30,874 nt of DNA from contig JAQCHR010000003.1 in the NCBI GenBank assembly GCA_027619655.1, positions 1-30,874 of the forward strand, given 5' to 3'. Shown piece after piece: positions 1 to 7,527 of the stretch. Made by a program: the position numbers and the translations under genes. Below the pieces are notes generated by a model, which saw only the letters and a list, made by a program, of their open reading frames with translations, made no database searches and had not been told where the DNA came from. Source of the stretch: Pseudomonadota bacterium (GTDB lineage: Bacteria; Pseudomonadota; Alphaproteobacteria; UBA8366; GCA-2717185). The number at the start of each line of letters is the position of its first letter. The stretch's first letter is position 1.

Positions 1-386
1 ATGAACCGGGCAATTGTGTTTTGTGCCCGATCCAGGTCGCCCTGCAGCAAATCGTTTGCCAGGATGACCGGCGATTTGAGGTTGTTGATGACATTTGTCA
101 CGATGACGCGGCCGCCGTCAGGCACGACCATAATGTACAGGCGCGCCACGGGCTTCAGCAGCAGTTCGTCGAATACCTGATTGAACCGGAAAAATACCCG
201 ATTCACGGGCTCGAAGGGGTCGTAATACCGTTCATCGGCGTAGGATACGGGCTTTGCATCGTCCGCCAAGGCCGGTTGCGGGGCGACAAAAGCCAAGAGA
301 GCCAGAACCGCGACGATTGCCCCTATGCGCAACCGGGTTTGCAGGGGTGCGATACCCACACTTGAATTGGATAAATAGTTCTTCAT
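1..386 (-). CDS. mlaA: MlaA/VacJ-family outer-membrane lipid asymmetry protein (5' part only)
   Basis: The minus-strand frame beginning with ATG at 384-386 encodes 128 residues before running off the window edge, so only the N-terminal half is present. Residues 17-42 look like a signal peptide: a basic stretch, a hydrophobic core, then PALA-DD as a likely cleavage site. The mature start carries the MlaA hallmark YDPFEPVNRVFFRFN, followed by LKPVARLY and a segment ending in NNLKSPV, all typical of the family. MlaA works with outer-membrane porins and the Mla ABC system to remove mislocalised phospholipids from the outer leaflet. There is no cysteine near the cleavage site, so unlike E. coli MlaA this one does not look like a lipoprotein. 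The Shine-Dalgarno sequence is weak. It was identified by translating the open-ended frame by hand. Confidence 0.88.
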   Translation of the reverse strand, partial: MKNYLSNSSVGIAPLQTRLRIGAIVAVLALLAFVAPQPALADDAKPVSYADERYYDPFEPVNRVFFRFNQVFDELLLKPVARLYIMVVPDGGRVIVTNVINNLKSPVILANDLLQGDLDRAQNTIARF

Positions 387-551
387 TATCAATGCACTGG
401 TTCTCATAGCGGCCGAATAATGGGGTAAACAAACCTATCTGTCCAATGGAAATCCTGCGCAGCCAGATATTATGGCCAAACAGGATCCAGCCTCACCGAT
501 AATGTTTTCAAATCCTTACCGTGTCGTCGCGCCTGTTATCCGTATTGCCGT

Positions 552-1475
552 CTATACGCGGTCATGCATCCAGTCGTCGATCAGCCGGCGGGAGATGGAT
601 TCCGGCCTTGAAAGCTGCAGCCCGTATTTGGCGGCATTCAGTATTTTTTCCTTCTCGAACCAGCGTGCCTCCACCAGTTCGGATTCCTGGACGACGATAT
701 CGGTCGATATGGCCTCGGTATGGAAGCCAAGCATGATATTTCCCGGGAACGGCCAGGGCTGGGAGGAATGGTAGCGAACGCTGCCGACCCGGATGCCGAC
801 TTCTTCCTCCACCTCACGGGCGACGGCTTCTTCCAGGCTTTCGCCAGGCTCAACGAAGCCCGCCAGGGTGGAAAACATTTTCTGCGGATTGCGCCTGTTA
901 TGCGCCAGGACGCAGCGGTCGCCCATATGCACGAGCATGATGACGGCGGGATCCGTGCGCGGGAAATGCGATGTCTTGCAGTCCGGATTGGCGCAGACGC
1001 GTACATGGCCGGCATCCTTGATGTCGGACCGGCTGCCACAGCGCGAACAGAACGGGTGGCGTTCATGCCAGTGTATCAGTCCCTTGGCATAGGCCAGAAG
1101 CGCCCCGTCGGCCCGATCCAGCATGCCGCCGACGTCGCGCAGGCCGACAAACATGCCATGCGACAGGGCGGGCACGGTCGCCGGGTTTTCGAGATGCGAC
1201 AGGTCGATTGCGAAAAATGAGGTGCCCTCCCGCTCGCCCAGCAGGATAATATTCGGATTGTCGTCGGCCAGTGCGGCGGCGTCCTCGGCGGTAATCCACG
1301 CCATGCGCGGCTCGCCCTGCGACCCGTCGGCAAAGGCGATGAGGTTCTTTTCCCGCCAGATCGGCAGAATTCGGGCGTCTGACGATGTCACACGGCCACG
1401 GACCCAGTCGGCATCGGGGCGCAGCGGGCCGGCACGGTTGACGCCTGCCCCACTATAGAAATTGTTTTCTGTCAT
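552..1475 (-). CDS. nudC: NADH pyrophosphatase / NAD-cap hydrolase, NudC type
   Basis: The 307-residue product has the full NudC architecture. An N-terminal domain of about 140 residues is followed by a zinc ribbon (Cys143, Cys146, Cys161, Cys166) and a Nudix domain with a complete Nudix box at residues 206-228 (G-x5-E-x7-R-E-x2-E-E-x-G-I). The NudC-specific SQPWPFP signature lies at 238-244, just after the box. NudC hydrolyses NADH to NMNH and AMP, and in E. coli removes NAD caps from RNA. A longer start at 1499 adds eight residues. I chose the second ATG because GAGAA lies at suitable spacing in front of it and the first ATG has no ribosome site. It lies 50 bases downstream of the thioredoxin-fold reductase on the same strand, so it is probably the last gene of an operon. 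Confidence 0.95.
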   Translation of the reverse strand: MTENNFYSGAGVNRAGPLRPDADWVRGRVTSSDARILPIWREKNLIAFADGSQGEPRMAWITAEDAAALADDNPNIILLGEREGTSFFAIDLSHLENPATVPALSHGMFVGLRDVGGMLDRADGALLAYAKGLIHWHERHPFCSRCGSRSDIKDAGHVRVCANPDCKTSHFPRTDPAVIMLVHMGDRCVLAHNRRNPQKMFSTLAGFVEPGESLEEAVAREVEEEVGIRVGSVRYHSSQPWPFPGNIMLGFHTEAISTDIVVQESELVEARWFEKEKILNAAKYGLQLSRPESISRRLIDDWMHDRV

Positions 1476-1525
1476 CCGGTGATTCTCGCATGTTGGCATG
1501 GCAATGGGAACAGCGTTTGTTCGCG

Positions 1526-1882
1526 TTAGGCGTGCTGTGCTTGCCGGATCCGCGCCTTCTCCGCTTCCTTGAAACCGACTACGAAGGCGCCGTCCAGGTC
1601 AAAAACCGGTCGCTTTATCAGTGTCGGATTGGCGAGCATCAGTTTTACGGCGGATTCCGGTCCGATATCCTCCTTGTCCGCTTCCGGCAGGTTACGCCGG
1701 GTGGTGCCGCGCCGGTTCAGCAGCGCCTCCCAGCCAAGGCTCGTGGTCCATGCGGCAAGCGTTTGGGAATCAAGCCCATCGGCCCGGAAGTCGTGGAACC
1801 GGTGCGCCAGGCCTTCTTCGTCCAGCCATTTGCGCGCTGCGCGGCAGGTGTCGCAATTCTTGATGCCATAAACAGTGATCAT
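1526..1882 (-). CDS. yffB: ArsC/Spx-family thioredoxin-fold reductase (YffB-like)
   Basis: This is a 118-residue protein of the ArsC/Spx/YffB family. It begins MITVYGIKNCDTC, with the active-site cysteine in the first beta-alpha turn, followed by RAARKWLDEEG and FHDFRADGLD, which match the YffB subgroup. A later LIKRPVFDLDG contains the cis-proline element and a conserved arginine of the fold. YffB proteins are small cytoplasmic thiol-disulfide or arsenate-reductase-like enzymes of poorly defined substrate. Here the motif is CDTC, a CxxC pair as in Spx, whereas many YffB proteins have only the first cysteine. An upstream in-frame ATG at 1985-1987 would add 35 residues that read through the MFS stop and look non-coding, so I start at 1882. 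The gene follows the MFS exporter by 22 bases. Confidence 0.9.
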   Translation of the reverse strand: MITVYGIKNCDTCRAARKWLDEEGLAHRFHDFRADGLDSQTLAAWTTSLGWEALLNRRGTTRRNLPEADKEDIGPESAVKLMLANPTLIKRPVFDLDGAFVVGFKEAEKARIRQAQHA

Positions 1883-1904
1883 CGGACAGATACCCTGGAT
1901 TGCC

Positions 1905-3422
1905 TCAGTTGGATTTGGGTGGCTTGCGTACCAGAAGGACAAGCGGCACGGCAATAATGCTGGCGAGTGTAAATGCCCCGAAGGCATTCAGGAAACCGAT
2001 CATGTCGGCCTGCCTGTCCAGTTCCACGCTGATCGCCGCGAGGCCGGATATACCGCCAATATCGAATTTTTCCACATTCTGCGGGTAGGCCAGCAGCGGG
2101 TTGAACGGCGAAATGAATTCCGTAAATCGCGCGTAGTTCATGTTCGAGGTCCGGATCAGGATCGTCACGCTGAGCGAAATGAAGATACTGCTGCCGATAT
2201 TGCGCAGCAGGTGGAACACCGACATGGTTTCGGCCAGGTATCGCGGATCAATCGTGGCAAAGGTCGCGACGGTCAGCGGTACCCACAGAATTCCCACGGC
2301 AAGGCCCTGAACCGTGCTCGCCAAAGCGACATTGAATGCCGTTACATTCATGTCGAAACCCATCATGTACCAGCCGGACCAGGCCAGCATGGAAAACCCG
2401 ATGGATAAGCCGATCCGGGGGTCCAGTTTGCCAATCCACATGGCCAGGAAGAACCCGACAACGGCGCCGGAACCACGACCCGCGAGCAGAGTGCCGATAA
2501 CCGATTCAGGATACCCGGCGATTCCTTTCAGCATTGGCGGCAGCATGACCATTGGCGTGAAGTTCAGCATCCCGTATAGGAACACGATCAGCAGTCCCAA
2601 CGCGTAGTTCCGGTCCAGAAGATGTCGCGGATTCAGCAGCGGTTGCCGGGCAATCAGGCTGTAGAAGACAAAGACGTAGAATGCGAAGGCGCCAAACGCC
2701 GTTTCGATGATGACTTCCTTGGATTCATACCAGTCGAGTCGCTCCGCGCGGTCCAGAATCAGCTGCAGGCAGATGATGGCGGTCGCCAGCGCAAGGAATC
2801 CGGTCCAGTCGAATCGCGCCCGTTCGTTTTTGCCGCCGTCATTGACGAAGACCCACAGGCCGACATAGGCCAGAACCCCCACCGGGGCCAGCATGTAGAA
2901 CGCATAGCGCCAGTTATACAACTCGCTCAGATAGCCGCCGAGAAGTGGTCCGATGATCGGCCCGACGACGACGCCCATGCCGTAGATTGATGTGACCAGC
3001 CCGTGCTGGCGGCGCGAAAACGTATCCAGCAGCACCGCCTGCGCCAGGGGGACAAGCGGTGCGCCAAACCCGCCCTGCATGATCCGGTACAGGACCAGGC
3101 TTTCGAGCGAATCCGCCTGGCCGCACAGCAGCGACGAGATGACGAAACCGAGCACGCCGTTCAGCATGACGTTCCGCCAGCCGAACCGTGCGGTCAGCCA
3201 ACCGGTCAGGGGGGTGACCGCGGCCGTCGCCAGGATGTTGAACGTCATGACCCAGCTGATCTGGTCCGGTGTGGCCGAAAGCGTGCCTTGCATTTGGGGC
3301 AGGACGACGCTGACGATCAGCACGGTCATGGAATAGAGCGTCGTTGCCAGAACAACCGAGACAAGGAGCATCCAGCGCCGGAATGCGCTCGGTATCTGTG
3401 CGGTATCCTCGGCGATCGACAT
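1905..3422 (-). CDS. DHA2-family MFS multidrug exporter (EmrB/QacA type)
   Basis: The 505-residue polytopic membrane protein has about 14 hydrophobic segments, the number expected for the DHA2 drug:H+ antiporter branch. The first helix is followed by the SVVLPQMQGTL region, and TGWLTARFGWRNV carries motif A (G-x3-D/A-R-x-G-R-x). GVVVGPIIGPLLGGYL at roughly residues 150-165 is motif C, the antiporter signature. The C-terminal half contains further transmembrane segments and ends in a short basic tail. Proteins of this group usually export hydrophobic drugs, often with a membrane-fusion partner, but no HlyD/EmrA-type gene is visible next to it. It is the first gene of a likely three-gene minus-strand operon with yffB and nudC. 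The substrate cannot be read from sequence. Confidence 0.92.
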   Translation of the reverse strand: MSIAEDTAQIPSAFRRWMLLVSVVLATTLYSMTVLIVSVVLPQMQGTLSATPDQISWVMTFNILATAAVTPLTGWLTARFGWRNVMLNGVLGFVISSLLCGQADSLESLVLYRIMQGGFGAPLVPLAQAVLLDTFSRRQHGLVTSIYGMGVVVGPIIGPLLGGYLSELYNWRYAFYMLAPVGVLAYVGLWVFVNDGGKNERARFDWTGFLALATAIICLQLILDRAERLDWYESKEVIIETAFGAFAFYVFVFYSLIARQPLLNPRHLLDRNYALGLLIVFLYGMLNFTPMVMLPPMLKGIAGYPESVIGTLLAGRGSGAVVGFFLAMWIGKLDPRIGLSIGFSMLAWSGWYMMGFDMNVTAFNVALASTVQGLAVGILWVPLTVATFATIDPRYLAETMSVFHLLRNIGSSIFISLSVTILIRTSNMNYARFTEFISPFNPLLAYPQNVEKFDIGGISGLAAISVELDRQADMIGFLNAFGAFTLASIIAVPLVLLVRKPPKSN

Positions 3423-3857
3423 CTGGCTTTCAGCGACCGGGTGATTCGTTCTGCCGACCCGTCAGGCAGAAATTTTCGGAACGGTAGTCATGCACCAGCG
3501 CCGCGCGGGTCGGGGCAGCCTGATACTGCGATGTCCCAAACGCCTGCGAACTTTCAGCGACCCGGAGGCGAAACAACGTCGTGATCCGGTATGCCGGATA
3601 ACAGCCGGAAAATCCATAACGCAATGGCGCAAATTTGGGCTGCCGGCTTGAAATGCGGTTCAGGGAGGTGCCCGGTGACCCGGCCGGGGAATTTTCCGGC
3701 GTGTCCTTCAGGACCGTAAGGCTATAGCACCTTGACAGGTTTTAAGGGAACCGCAACAGGTTCCCCTAAAACCTGTGAAGGTACTATTTTTTCAATAAGA
3801 TAGATAAGATTCACATGGCTGTTGCATCGCCAGAGGCGATTCCAACCAAGATCTGAT
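3423..3857. other. 435-base gap with two inverted repeats and a direct repeat
   Basis: I see no convincing gene here. The gap holds the promoter region of the MFS exporter (minus strand). A 12-base direct repeat, ctttcagcgacc, occurs at 3427-3438 and again at 3551-3562. A 10-base inverted repeat, gccggaaaat / attttccggc, sits at 3604-3613 and 3691-3700. The long palindrome described separately lies at 3724-3787. A minus-strand frame at 3430-3624 has no family resemblance and an unlikely composition. Confidence 0.6.
3724..3787. repeat. Long near-perfect palindrome followed by a T-run
   Basis: Two 29-base arms (3724-3752 and 3759-3787) pair with only three mismatches around the six-base loop gcaaca. 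The core of each arm contains acaggtttta and gggaacc. On the plus strand the right arm is followed by tattttttc, which resembles a Rho-independent terminator, but no plus-strand gene lies upstream. On the minus strand it lies downstream of the small membrane protein. It could be a terminator, a palindromic repeat element or a structured RNA. The base pairing is seen directly; the role is inferred. Confidence 0.75.
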
Positions 3858-4013
3858 CTAGAATAGCAGGTCGGGCTTCAGTAGCAGAATCAAACCGATG
3901 ATTGCCGCCCAGCCGATGCCGGATGCGATAAGGCAGAACAGAAACGCCAGCCGCTTGGTAATGCTGGGCCGTTCAGACCGCGCAAGGCCGTCGTCCGGCT
4001 TCATGAACTGCAT
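3858..4013 (-). CDS. Small single-pass membrane protein, 51 residues
   Basis: The frame starting at 4013 encodes 51 residues: a polar, charged N-terminus (MQFMKPDDGLARSERPS) and one long hydrophobic segment at about residues 22-47, which includes GIGWAAIIGLILLL. A strong purine-rich ribosome site (aagggaagggg) precedes this ATG, which decides the start over the longer frame beginning at 4121. I do not recognise a family. The product would be a one-helix inner-membrane protein with a short cytoplasmic or periplasmic head. It stands alone between two gene-poor stretches, with the long palindrome on its 3' side. The good ribosome site and plausible topology support it, but short length keeps confidence moderate. 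Confidence 0.5.
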   Translation of the reverse strand: MQFMKPDDGLARSERPSITKRLAFLFCLIASGIGWAAIIGLILLLKPDLLF

Positions 4014-4409
4014 TTCTGCCCCTTCCCTTCCTTCGACCCGAGTGTTCGCGCACTGATCGGTAATTGACGATACGCTACGCCTATTTTCCCAAATGGCTAA
4101 AATTACCACATCCGAACACATTGGGTCGTGCAGCCAGCATTTTCTGTGTCTGGCGACGCACGGTTATTTTACAGCAAAATGTATGCCATAAAAAAGTACC
4201 AGTTATTACAACGAATTAACTTTCTTGTCACTAAGAGGGAAATGCCATTATGTAAAAAAATCCGACATCATCAGGATGAAAGCGCCCCGTCGGAATCGAA
4301 AAAAATCAGTGAATACAAAGGCTTGCCGGTGCAAGCAGAGGAACTGTAGGATATTGTAAAAATTACCGACAGTTCCAGGAAAGCGCTACCGGTTTTTGCC
4401 AGGGCCCGC
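4014..4409. other. 396-base AT-rich gap downstream of korB
   Basis: This stretch is clearly richer in A and T than its surroundings, especially 4140-4375. It contains two hairpins that could end korB transcription on the minus strand. One is a perfect six-base stem with a cggt loop (gcttgc 4321-4326, gcaagc 4331-4336). The other is an eight-base inverted repeat ggaactgt / acagttcc (4340-4347, 4369-4376). A plus-strand 35-codon frame at 4242-4349 has its purine-rich site too close to the ATG and no recognisable family. I do not call it a gene. Confidence 0.5.
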
Positions 4410-5438
4410 TTAACCGACGGTCCAGGTATGCCCTTTCCGCAGCAATGCGTTGATGTCGGCCTTGCCGGCCGAGGAATCCCGTGCCGCGGGAACGGTTCGC
4501 ATATTGTCGATATAGGAGGATTCTGCCGGGCTGCAGTAGATGACACCGATCGCGACGGGGAATTCGGGCGGGTCCATGGCAACGAGCATTGTCGCAAGGA
4601 TCCTGTCGGTTTCGTCATGGACAAGAATATCGTCCATGCTGATGCCATTTTCGCCAATGGTGACGACTTCAAGCGCCAGCGATCCCGGCCGGACCCGTAG
4701 ACCCTTGTTTTTCTCCGCGCCGAAGACCAGCGGTTCGCCATGCACGACGTCAATCTGGTTATCCGCCGCGACGTCGCGGTCCGTGAACCGGTTAAACGTG
4801 CCGTCGTTGTAGACAATGCAGTTCTGGAAAATTTCGACGAAGGAGGCGCCCCGATGCGCATGCGCGCGCTTCAGCACCGTTGGCATGTGTTTCTGCAACG
4901 TATCGATTGAGCGCGCCACGAAACGGCTGCCGCAGCCAAGCGCGAAAGAGGCCGCGGAAACCGGATTGTCGATGGAGCCGCCCGGCGTTGACGGCGACCG
5001 CGTTCCCCGCTTCGACGTCGGCGAATACTGGCCCTTCGTCAGGCCGTAGATTTCGTTGTTGAAAAGCAGGAACTGCAGATCAACATCGCGTCGCAGCACA
5101 TGCAGCAGGTGATTGCCGCCGATCGACAGCGAATCGCCGTCGCCGGAAACGACCCAGATGTCCAGTTCCGGGTTGGCGATCTTCAGGCCGGTCGCAATCG
5201 CGGGCGCCCGCCCGTGGATGGTATGGAAGCCGTATGTTTCCATGTAGTAGGGAAACCGGGCCGCGCAGCCGATTCCGGAGACAAAGACGGTATTGCGCGG
5301 CTCTACGCCCAGTTCCGCCAGGGTAGCGCGGACGGACTTCAGGATCGCGTAATCGCCGCATCCCGGGCACCAGCGTACTTCCTGGTCGGATGTGAAATCC
5401 TTCGGCGTCAGAGCAGCCGGTGGTGTTACGACGTTCAT
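4410..5438 (-). CDS. korB: 2-oxoacid:ferredoxin oxidoreductase, beta subunit
   Basis: The 342-residue product is the thiamine-diphosphate and iron-sulfur subunit of a 2-oxoacid:ferredoxin oxidoreductase, most likely acting on 2-oxoglutarate. The N-terminus carries WCPGCGDYAIL (residues 23-33). GIGCAARFPYYM and HGRAPAIATGLK follow, then the thiamine-diphosphate motif GDGDSLSIGGNH around residues 98-109, ending in NNEIYGLTKGQ. The enzyme decarboxylates 2-oxoglutarate with CoA to succinyl-CoA and reduces ferredoxin. It starts two bases after the korA stop, so the subunits are co-translated. Many alphaproteobacteria carry this oxygen-tolerant two-subunit form beside, or in place of, the NAD-linked 2-oxoglutarate dehydrogenase. 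Substrate preference is inferred from subunit organisation, not proven. Confidence 0.94.
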   Translation of the reverse strand: MNVVTPPAALTPKDFTSDQEVRWCPGCGDYAILKSVRATLAELGVEPRNTVFVSGIGCAARFPYYMETYGFHTIHGRAPAIATGLKIANPELDIWVVSGDGDSLSIGGNHLLHVLRRDVDLQFLLFNNEIYGLTKGQYSPTSKRGTRSPSTPGGSIDNPVSAASFALGCGSRFVARSIDTLQKHMPTVLKRAHAHRGASFVEIFQNCIVYNDGTFNRFTDRDVAADNQIDVVHGEPLVFGAEKNKGLRVRPGSLALEVVTIGENGISMDDILVHDETDRILATMLVAMDPPEFPVAIGVIYCSPAESSYIDNMRTVPAARDSSAGKADINALLRKGHTWTVG

Positions 5439-5440
5439 TT

Positions 5441-7309
5441 TCAGTTCTCCAGTCGTGCGCGAATGGCTTCTTCGATTTCGGCAATCTTGAAGGGCTGGCC
5501 GGTGACCTTGTTCAGTCCTTCCGCCGGTACCAGAAACTCACTGCGCAGAATCGTTACCAGTTGTCCGTTGTTCATTTCCGGTACGAGGATCTTATCAAAG
5601 CCCTTCAACAGATCGCCAAGATTCCGGGCGAACGGACAGATATGGCGCAGGTGGATATGGGAAACGCTTTCACCTTCGGCGCGCAGATTGCTGACCGCGC
5701 GGCTGATGGGACCGAATGTCGACCCCCATCCGACAACGGCAATTCTGCCGGTTTCCTCGCCCTGCTCCGCGATCTGGAGCGGAATATCATTGGCGATGCC
5801 GGCAATCTTCGCCGCCCGGACATCGGTCATTTTCTGATGGTTGGGCGCATCATAGGAGATATGGCCGCTGTCATAGCTCTTCTCGATACCGCCGACGCGG
5901 TGCTCCAGACCCGGCGTTCCCGGCTTGACCCAAACGCGGCCCAGCGTTTCGGGATCCCGCAGGTACGGATGGAAACCTTCCGGGTCGTCGCGGAATTTCG
6001 CGGGGAATGGCGTATATGTGTCGAAATCCGGAATCCGCCATGGCTCGGACGCATTGGCAAGATACCCGTCGGTCAGCAGGATGACCGGTGTCATGTATTT
6101 GGTTGCCAGCCGCACGGCTTCGATGGCCGTCTCGAAACAGTCGCCCGGCGAACGGCATGCCAGCACGGCGACAGGGCTGTCCGCGTTGCGGCCGTAAACG
6201 GCCTGGTACAGGTCGGACTGTTCGGTTTTCGTCGGCAATCCGGTTGACGGCCCGGCGCGCTGCGAGTTGACGACGACAAGCGGCAGTTCGACGCTGATCG
6301 CGAGGCCAATGGCTTCCGTTTTCAGCGCCACACCGGGACCGGAACTCGACGTGACGCCGAGCGAGCCGCCATAGGAGACGCCAATCGCCGAACAGGCGGC
6401 GGCAATTTCATCTTCCGCCTGAAATGTCAGGACGCCGTATTGCTTCATATTCGCGAGGTTATGCAGGACGGACGAGGCCGGCGTAATCGGATAGGAACAG
6501 AACACCATCTCCAGATTCGCGAGATGCGCACCGGCAGTCAGGCCCCAGGCAATCGATTCCGCACCCGTAACCGTCCGGTAAAGTCCCGGCGCAATATTCG
6601 CCGGCGGAATGGTGTATGCGGTTACTTCCGCGGGCATCTCCGCCGTTTCGCCAAAGGCATGGCCGGCATTGAGCGCCGCGATATTCGCTTCCGCGATGGT
6701 CGGCAACTTCCGGAATTTCGTCGTCAGCCAGTCAACCGTCGGCTTGCGCTTGCGACCGTACATCCAGTAGATCAGGCCCAGCGCCCACATGTTCTTGCAG
6801 CGCAACGCTTCCTTGGCGGAAATACCCAGATCCTTGACCGATTCGCGAGTCAGGCGGGACATATCGACTTCCAGAATCTTGAATTTCACCAGGCTGCCGT
6901 CGGACAGCGGGTTGGCGCTGTATCCGGCCTTCTCCAGATTGCGCTGGGAAAAGGAACCGGTATCGACGATGATCAGGCCGCCGGCGTGAACATCGGCGAC
7001 ATTGACCTTCAGCGCGGCCGGGTTCATCGCCACCAGCACGTCCAGCGTATCGCCCGATGTGCTGATGCCGCCGGTGCCGAAATTGATCTGGAAGGCGGAA
7101 ACGCCAAAGGTCGTTCCGACGGGCGCTCGAATTTCCGCGGGAAAGTCCGGGAACGTCGCCAGGTCATTGCCTGCGAGCGCCGTTGCCAGGGTGAACTGGT
7201 TGCCCGTCAACTGCATTCCGTCGCCTGAATCCCCGGCAAAGCGGATTACAACGGACTCTAGGACAGATCGCGAGGCTTCTTCCTCGAATTCTTCTGCCGT
7301 TACTGCCAT
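5441..7309 (-). CDS. korA: 2-oxoacid:ferredoxin oxidoreductase, fused gamma-alpha subunit
   Basis: This 622-residue protein fuses the gamma domain (about residues 20-200, with GDSGDGMQLTG near its start) to the alpha domain. The alpha domain opens with the GAESIAWGL and YPITPASSVLHNLA region, then QAEDEIAAACSAIGVSYGG and SSGPGVALKTEAIGLA, the classic pyruvate/2-oxoglutarate ferredoxin oxidoreductase alpha motifs. The C-terminal part has the PEMNNGQLVTILRSEF segment. The start at 7309 is chosen because AAGGA lies nine bases in front. A frame reaching 7504 adds 65 residues of unlikely sequence. Stop and korB start are two bases apart. Together with korB it forms the catalytic complex; electrons leave through ferredoxin, fitting the ferredoxin reductase gene upstream. 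Confidence 0.94.
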   Translation of the reverse strand: MAVTAEEFEEEASRSVLESVVIRFAGDSGDGMQLTGNQFTLATALAGNDLATFPDFPAEIRAPVGTTFGVSAFQINFGTGGISTSGDTLDVLVAMNPAALKVNVADVHAGGLIIVDTGSFSQRNLEKAGYSANPLSDGSLVKFKILEVDMSRLTRESVKDLGISAKEALRCKNMWALGLIYWMYGRKRKPTVDWLTTKFRKLPTIAEANIAALNAGHAFGETAEMPAEVTAYTIPPANIAPGLYRTVTGAESIAWGLTAGAHLANLEMVFCSYPITPASSVLHNLANMKQYGVLTFQAEDEIAAACSAIGVSYGGSLGVTSSSGPGVALKTEAIGLAISVELPLVVVNSQRAGPSTGLPTKTEQSDLYQAVYGRNADSPVAVLACRSPGDCFETAIEAVRLATKYMTPVILLTDGYLANASEPWRIPDFDTYTPFPAKFRDDPEGFHPYLRDPETLGRVWVKPGTPGLEHRVGGIEKSYDSGHISYDAPNHQKMTDVRAAKIAGIANDIPLQIAEQGEETGRIAVVGWGSTFGPISRAVSNLRAEGESVSHIHLRHICPFARNLGDLLKGFDKILVPEMNNGQLVTILRSEFLVPAEGLNKVTGQPFKIAEIEEAIRARLEN

Positions 7310-7496
7310 TCGTTTTTGTCCTTTGTCTTCTGTGAGCCCGTGCCGGTATCTGCCTGACATTGCGCCTGAAACAAGCGATCCTGACTGTCGCCACATGCGT
7401 GTGAGCGGTTTTGCGCCTGGACAAGGCGGCAATACGTATCGCACGCTCGCGCGGGACGCAATAATCCTTATGAAATACACCAGCCGCCGTCGGCAT

Positions 7497-7516
7497 GCCC
7501 GCAATAAATTGCGGGC
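7497..7516 (-). terminator. Perfect hairpin just after the ferredoxin reductase stop
   Basis: An eight-base perfect stem (gcccgcaa / ttgcgggc) with a taaa loop lies 11 bases beyond the stop codon of the minus-strand ferredoxin reductase gene. No U-tract follows on the minus strand, so it is at best a weak intrinsic terminator or an mRNA-end stabiliser. It separates the reductase from korA, 218 bases away, suggesting korAB may have its own promoter. Confidence 0.5.
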
Positions 7517-7527
7517 GATTTCTAGGA

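Noticed and set aside
3430..3624. A 64-codon minus-strand frame directly upstream of the exporter
   Set aside because: No ribosome site, unlikely composition and no resemblance to leader peptides.
4242..4349. A 35-codon plus-strand frame (MPLCKKIRHHQ...)
   Set aside because: The purine-rich site is too close to the ATG, no family is recognised, and it lies in AT-rich sequence where short frames occur by chance. It remains possible.
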